In this document: positions 22,924 to 26,847 of the stretch, piece by piece | Layout of the letters: the number at the start of each line of letters is the position of its first letter | How positions within the stretch are numbered: the stretch's first letter is position 1 | Assembly: GCA_020848855.1 (NCBI GenBank) | Contig: JADLHH010000520.1 | Span: 1 to 26,847 of the forward strand | Length of the DNA stretch: 26,847 nucleotides | Direction: 5' to 3' | From: Anaerolineae bacterium | GTDB taxonomy: Bacteria; Chloroflexota; Anaerolineae; Aggregatilineales; Phototrophicaceae | Notes under the pieces: generated by a model | What the model was told of the DNA's origin: nothing | The model's input: only the letters and a program-made list of their open reading frames with translations | The model's database searches: none | Translations under genes and position numbers: made by a program

Positions 22924-25770
22924 ATGAGCTACTCGCGCAGAGACTTTCTGAAATCCGCTAGCCTGTGGGCAGCCGGAGGATGGTACGCGATGAACGCAGG
23001 ATGGCTGCAGGCGGCACGGCAGACTGGCTCGCCCTTCCAGGTGGGCTTCAACGCGGAACGGGGCTTGATCGCCAGCCTGAAATACCTCGGCGACCGCTTC
23101 GACACTGATTTCCTGCTTGGCAACGGTATCGGCTCGGTCGAGATCAAATACCGGTTTCCCGGCGGACACTGGCAGGAAGCCAAAAGCGTCGTCTCCGACG
23201 ACACCCGCGAAGTCACGTCGGCTCAGCCCGGCGACCTGACCGTCGTCTACGAGCGCGACTCGACCAAAACCAAAGGCATCAGGGCGTTCGCGCTGCGCGA
23301 GCATTACTGGCTGGATGGTGATGCGCTCGACTGGGAAATCACACTGCACAACAAGACCGATCAGCCGCTCGAAATCGGCGATCTCGGTCTGCCGCTGCTG
23401 TTCAACACCAACTACGTCAGCGACTCGCTCACCACCTACACCCAGCGCGTGATCCGCCACAGCTATATCGCCGGGCACGGCTCGTTCATCACCGTCATGC
23501 GCCCCAACGGCGTCGGACCATTTCTGGTGATGACGCCGCACGCCGGCACGAAGCTCGAATACTTCCACCACGACCTGACATCCGGCGCGTGGGAAGGCAT
23601 CTACACTGCCTATGTTCATTCCGGGGCGTGGGCAGAAGCCGAAACGCGCGGCGTGTGGCGGCAGCCGCAGACTAGCCTCATCCTCGCCCCCGCCGAAGAA
23701 GCGACCTATGGCTTCCGGCTGCGCTGGGCGCCGGATTACGCGGCGGTGCGCGACATCCTCTATGACGAAGGACTGTTCGACGTGCAGGTCGCGCCCGGCA
23801 TGAGCGTCCCGACCGACCTCGACGTGCTGCTGTCGATCCGCACGCGCCAGCGCATCGACGCGCTCGAACTCGAACACGCCGACCAGACCACGCTCGACTA
23901 TCTGGGCGAGCCGGAGCCAGATCGCCACGTCTACCGGCTGCGCTTCGCCCTCCTGGGCGAAAACCGCGTCACGCTGCGCTGCGGCGACGACCTGCGCCAC
24001 TATCTCGAATTCTTCGTCACCGAGCCGGTCGAGACGGTCATCCGCAAACGCGCCGCCTTCATCGCCGCCAACCAGCAGATCCGCGATTCTTCCAAGTGGT
24101 ACGATGGCTTATTCTCGCTCTGGGACATGCAGGCGCAAACCCTGCGCAGCCCGGACGACACCGGCGGGCTGCATCCTTACATGGTTGGCGGCTCGGACGA
24201 CCCGACGCTGTGCAAGGCGACGCTGATCGCGGTCAAGAACGTGTCCATGCCCGACGCCGCCGAAATCGAAGCGGTCGAGTATTACCTGGAGCGCTTCGTC
24301 TGGGGCAAGCTCCAGCGCACCGATGCCGAGCAGCCGCATCCTTACGGCATTTACGGCTCGGATAACTGGTACGTCAACCGCAACAGCGAGATTGGCTACG
24401 ATTCGGGCGGCTTGGGGCAGGAGCACATGTGGCGCACCTTCGACTACACCCACATGTTCATGCTCTACTTCGCCATGTACCAGATCGCCGACTATTACCC
24501 GGCGCTCACGCATTACCTCGACAAAGCCGGCTATCTGGAACGCGCCTTCGGGACTGTCCGTGCCTTCTTCGTCGTCCCCTACAATATCAAAATGGGCGAG
24601 CGCTGGGCGTTTCGCGGCTGGTGCGACTGGGCGTACAAGCAGGGCAATTTCCACGAGCTGGTTATCCCCCGGCTGATCGACGCGCTTGAGCGCGAAGGGC
24701 GCGCCGACGATGCCGGCTGGCTGCGCGGCGAATGGGAGAAGAAGGTCAAGTATTTCGTCTACGATCACCCCTATCCGTTCGGCTCGGAGATGTTCTTCGA
24801 CACGACCGCCTTCGAATCCACCCACGCCATCGCCCGTTACGGCTTAGAGCACGACCTTCAGCCGGACGAAAATTTGTGGCAGGACAAGAATTCCGGCGAA
24901 TGGTACTCGCACCCGTCGGTGAGCAAAGCCGATTTCCGAGCCTTCATGGACAAGGAGATCATCGCCAATATCGCCGCGCGCGGCTGGCTGGAAACCAGTT
25001 TCTACCAGCTTGGCAGCGACATCCGCCAGCACGGCAATTCCAACTACCTGCTCAGCTACATGACCCAGATGGGCGGCTGGTCGATCTTCGACTACGCGCT
25101 CTACTACGCCGACCAGCCGGCGGACTATCTGCGGCTGGGCTATGCCTCACTGCTCGACAGTTGGGCGCTGGTCAATAGCGGCACCCCGGAAACCGGCTAT
25201 GGCTGCTGGTTCCCCGGCGCGGGCAACGACGGCGCGGCGGGCTGGGGCTTCGAGCCGGAGAAATACAGCACGCCCTGGGACGGCATCCCGCAGGGGCGCG
25301 GCATCTGGTCGTATGACGGCGAAATCGACAACGGCTTCATCGGCGCAATACAGGCGGCAGGTGCTGCCGTCATCGACGACCCGCTGTTTGGCTACGTCGC
25401 CTACGGGGCGGCGCTGACCATCGCCGGCGACCGTTACGAAATCCGCCTGAAAGACGGCATCCGCCAACAGCTACACCTGCTCCATACCGACCCGCGCCTG
25501 CATCTGATCCTCGACCGGGACGGCTTTTCGGCAGCCGCGCCCGTGATCGCCCATGCCGACCTATCACGGATCGAATTTGATGTCGAGAACCGTTACCCCG
25601 CCGAGACCCACACGACGACGCTCCACGTTGACGGGCTTGCGGGCGGCGAGTACGAGCTTTCGCTGAATGGGCAGGTGCAGTACCGTTTCGGCAGCGACCG
25701 GCAGCTCCATACGCTGACGATCACGGGGGAAACCGACTCGCACGTCGTCATCCAGCGGCTTACAGGCTGA
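22924..25770 (+). CDS. Tat-exported large protein, probable glycan-active enzyme (DUF5695-like)
   Basis: The 948-residue protein opens with a twin-arginine signal, SRRDFLKSASLWAAGGW, so it is exported folded. Residues about 35-370 look like a beta-sandwich domain, about 380-800 are rich in aromatic, Trp- and His-containing helices in the style of (alpha/alpha)6 toroid glycosidases, and about 800-948 are again beta-rich. Segments such as KNVSMPDAAEIEAVEYYLERFVWGKLQRTD and YGIYGSDNWYVNRN recall, from memory, proteins labelled DUF5695; I could not verify this. I cannot name catalytic residues. As the last gene of the GH127 and sugar-importer operon, 29 bases after the permease, it probably works outside the membrane on the polymer or oligomer that feeds the importer. 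Confidence 0.72.
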   Translation: MSYSRRDFLKSASLWAAGGWYAMNAGWLQAARQTGSPFQVGFNAERGLIASLKYLGDRFDTDFLLGNGIGSVEIKYRFPGGHWQEAKSVVSDDTREVTSAQPGDLTVVYERDSTKTKGIRAFALREHYWLDGDALDWEITLHNKTDQPLEIGDLGLPLLFNTNYVSDSLTTYTQRVIRHSYIAGHGSFITVMRPNGVGPFLVMTPHAGTKLEYFHHDLTSGAWEGIYTAYVHSGAWAEAETRGVWRQPQTSLILAPAEEATYGFRLRWAPDYAAVRDILYDEGLFDVQVAPGMSVPTDLDVLLSIRTRQRIDALELEHADQTTLDYLGEPEPDRHVYRLRFALLGENRVTLRCGDDLRHYLEFFVTEPVETVIRKRAAFIAANQQIRDSSKWYDGLFSLWDMQAQTLRSPDDTGGLHPYMVGGSDDPTLCKATLIAVKNVSMPDAAEIEAVEYYLERFVWGKLQRTDAEQPHPYGIYGSDNWYVNRNSEIGYDSGGLGQEHMWRTFDYTHMFMLYFAMYQIADYYPALTHYLDKAGYLERAFGTVRAFFVVPYNIKMGERWAFRGWCDWAYKQGNFHELVIPRLIDALEREGRADDAGWLRGEWEKKVKYFVYDHPYPFGSEMFFDTTAFESTHAIARYGLEHDLQPDENLWQDKNSGEWYSHPSVSKADFRAFMDKEIIANIAARGWLETSFYQLGSDIRQHGNSNYLLSYMTQMGGWSIFDYALYYADQPADYLRLGYASLLDSWALVNSGTPETGYGCWFPGAGNDGAAGWGFEPEKYSTPWDGIPQGRGIWSYDGEIDNGFIGAIQAAGAAVIDDPLFGYVAYGAALTIAGDRYEIRLKDGIRQQLHLLHTDPRLHLILDRDGFSAAAPVIAHADLSRIEFDVENRYPAETHTTTLHVDGLAGGEYELSLNGQVQYRFGSDRQLHTLTITGETDSHVVIQRLTG

Positions 25771-25796
25771 TTGAAACAGACGGTCTGCTGCGTGGA

Positions 25797-26618
25797 TCAG
25801 GCGTCGGAGCGGGTGGTTTCGCGGACGATCAGTTCGGTGCTGAGCAGCGTCAAGCCCCGGATGCGCAGCCCCTTGATCTGCCCTAACAACTGGCGCGCGG
25901 CGCGCCGCCCCAGTTCCGTCACGTCGGCGGCGACGGTGGTTAGCCCGGCTTGCGCCGCTTCTGGTCCGTCGCCAAAGCCGACGACGGCGACATCATGCGG
26001 GATGCGCCGCCCGCTCAACTGGACTGCGTGCATCGCCGCTTCCGCCATCAGGTAGTCCGAAGCGACGACGGCGTCAAAATCCGCGCCAGAGGCGAGAAAT
26101 TCGCGCATCGACTCGGCGGCGGTTTCCGGCGAAAATTCGCCGCGCAGGTAGTATTCTGGCGGAACCTGTAGGTTGTAGCGCATGACTTCCTGCTGGAAAG
26201 CGGTGTAGCGCTGGATGCCGTCCGTCTGGCTGAGGATGCCGCCGATGAACACCGGTTGGCGACAGCCGCGCTCCACGACCAGATGCTCCATCAGCATGGC
26301 GATACCCTGCCGGTTGTTCGACATCACGCCGGGGATGTGCCCGCCCGCGAGCTGGTGGCTGACCAGCGACAGCGGCACAGCCCGCGCATCCAGTTCGCGC
26401 AGGATGGCGTCGGGCAGGACTCCGGTGACGACCAGCGCTCCGGCGAGCCGCTCCCCCTGCGTCGGCAGGTCGCTGATGCGGACGGGCGGAACCGGCACTT
26501 CGATGACGGCGGCTTGATAACCGGACTGGTCGATGACCTCGCGCGCCCCGGCGATCACGTCGCGCTGGAACACCTCGGATGGGAAGTTGGTGAAAATCTC
26601 GATCACCCGCCGGCTCAT
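25797..26618 (-). CDS. LacI-like ligand-sensor protein lacking the DNA-binding domain
   Basis: The 273-residue protein starts at ATG 26618, inside an ATGA that also ends the upstream ROK gene. The frame continues open upstream, but those 71 codons are out-of-frame ROK sequence with no HTH pattern. It begins directly with the first strand of a LacI/periplasmic-binding sensor domain (RRVIEIFTNFPSEVFQRDVIAGAREVIDQSGY). It then shows VMSNNRQGIAMLMEHLVVERGCRQPVFIGG, DAVVASDYLMAEAAMHAVQLSGRRIPHDVAVVGFGD and the usual LacI end LLSTELIVRETTRSDA. The N-terminal HTH and hinge are missing. Tight coupling to a ROK gene suggests that it works with that protein. It could also be a decayed repressor, but the sensor domain looks well kept. 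Confidence 0.82.
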   Translation of the reverse strand: MSRRVIEIFTNFPSEVFQRDVIAGAREVIDQSGYQAAVIEVPVPPVRISDLPTQGERLAGALVVTGVLPDAILRELDARAVPLSLVSHQLAGGHIPGVMSNNRQGIAMLMEHLVVERGCRQPVFIGGILSQTDGIQRYTAFQQEVMRYNLQVPPEYYLRGEFSPETAAESMREFLASGADFDAVVASDYLMAEAAMHAVQLSGRRIPHDVAVVGFGDGPEAAQAGLTTVAADVTELGRRAARQLLGQIKGLRIRGLTLLSTELIVRETTRSDA

Positions 26619-26845
26619 AAAATGTCTAGCTCCTGATGCAGCGCCAGCGCCGCCGCGCCGATGGCGCTCAGGTTGCCGGAATATGCCAGCGAGAACCGCA
26701 CCGGGCGAATGACTTCGGGCGGAAGCTGCGTCTCTGTCTTGACGATCACCTGATTCAGGAACGCTTCGCCCAGATTCACGATCGGTCCCGCCAGCGAGAT
26801 ATGATGCGGGCGCAGCAGCCCGATGATCCACACCATGATCCGCGC
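26615..26845 (-). CDS. ROK-family protein (regulator or sugar kinase), 3' end only
   Basis: Only the last 76 codons are inside the window, and the frame is open to the edge. The segment IIGLLRPHHISLAGPIVNLGEAFLNQVI, followed by a Ser-Ala-Tyr-Ser-Gly-x-x-x-Ala-IGAAALAL tail, is the C-terminal part of the ROK domain (family pattern: PelIvlGG.....G, then d.g.iGAA.lA). Whether the missing part carries the N-terminal winged HTH of NagC/Mlc-type regulators or is a plain sugar kinase cannot be seen. Its stop overlaps the start of the LacI-like sensor gene by four bases. Confidence 0.8.
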   Translation of the reverse strand, partial: ARIMVWIIGLLRPHHISLAGPIVNLGEAFLNQVIVKTETQLPPEVIRPVRFSLAYSGNLSAIGAAALALHQELDIL

Positions 26846-26847
26846 CA

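Noticed and set aside
22858..24000. 380-codon - strand frame under the Tat protein gene
   Set aside because: Shadow of the + strand gene, no recognisable domain.
25771..25796. CAGACGGTCTG as a terminator between convergent genes
   Set aside because: The palindrome leaves too small a loop for an RNA hairpin and has no T-run.
26619..26831. N-terminal extension of the LacI-like sensor that might hide an HTH
   Set aside because: The bases encode the ROK C-terminus in the other frame; the extension read in the sensor frame is Arg/Ala/Ser-rich without helix-turn-helix features, and the ATGA overlap supports the shorter start.

Overview
The window is about 26.8 kb of GC-rich DNA from a bacterial chromosome, densely packed and with no RNA gene, transposase, integrase or CRISPR array visible. 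Gene content points to a heterotrophic Chloroflexota (Anaerolineae-like) genome: many ABC importers without linked ATPases, extracytoplasmic binding proteins with plain Sec signals and no lipobox cysteine, F420/FMN luciferase-like enzymes, GntR/LacI/ROK regulators, and dispersed short GTAGGGGC palindromes. This assignment is inference from content, not from a marker gene.

Region 1 (1-10551, + strand) looks like one long catabolic operon. It holds a NicX-like metal enzyme (5' end cut off), a class V aminotransferase, a FadR-type GntR regulator, an opine-dehydrogenase-family protein, an MR/MLE enolase-superfamily enzyme, a luciferase-like oxidoreductase, a MATE exporter, a degenerate polysaccharide-deacetylase/cupin protein and two M24 (prolidase/creatinase fold) proteins. 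Most junctions overlap by 1-4 bases or are separated by 0-35 bases. Region 2 (10648-15336, - strand) holds a peptide/opine-type ABC importer (binding protein, two permeases, no ATPases) and a second luciferase-like paralogue. It converges on region 1 and is probably the uptake arm of the same pathway: a nitrogen-containing small molecule, substrate unknown. The promoter region (15337-15878) of this importer is divergent with a Nudix-fold gene. Both promoters read TTGAC[A/T]-N17/18-TATACT, and both are overlapped by TGGTnnnACCA-type elements, the known operator style of FadR/PdhR GntR proteins. The GntR protein encoded at 1928 is the obvious candidate ligand-responsive repressor.

Region 3 (16549-25770, + strand) is a separate carbohydrate locus: a LacI repressor fused in frame to a complete GH127 beta-L-arabinofuranosidase-type enzyme, a sugar-binding protein, two sugar ABC permeases, and a Tat-exported 948-residue protein that is probably a glycan-active enzyme. 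Its promoter sits between two perfectly inverted LacI-type half elements centred 32 bp apart. Region 4 (25797-26847, - strand) holds a LacI-like sensor domain with no DNA-binding head, translationally coupled to the 3' end of a ROK-family gene that runs off the window.

The most unusual items are the repressor-glycosidase fusion, the HTH-less LacI sensor coupled to ROK, the paired FadR-like operators in the divergent promoter region, and several enzymes in region 1 with altered catalytic positions.
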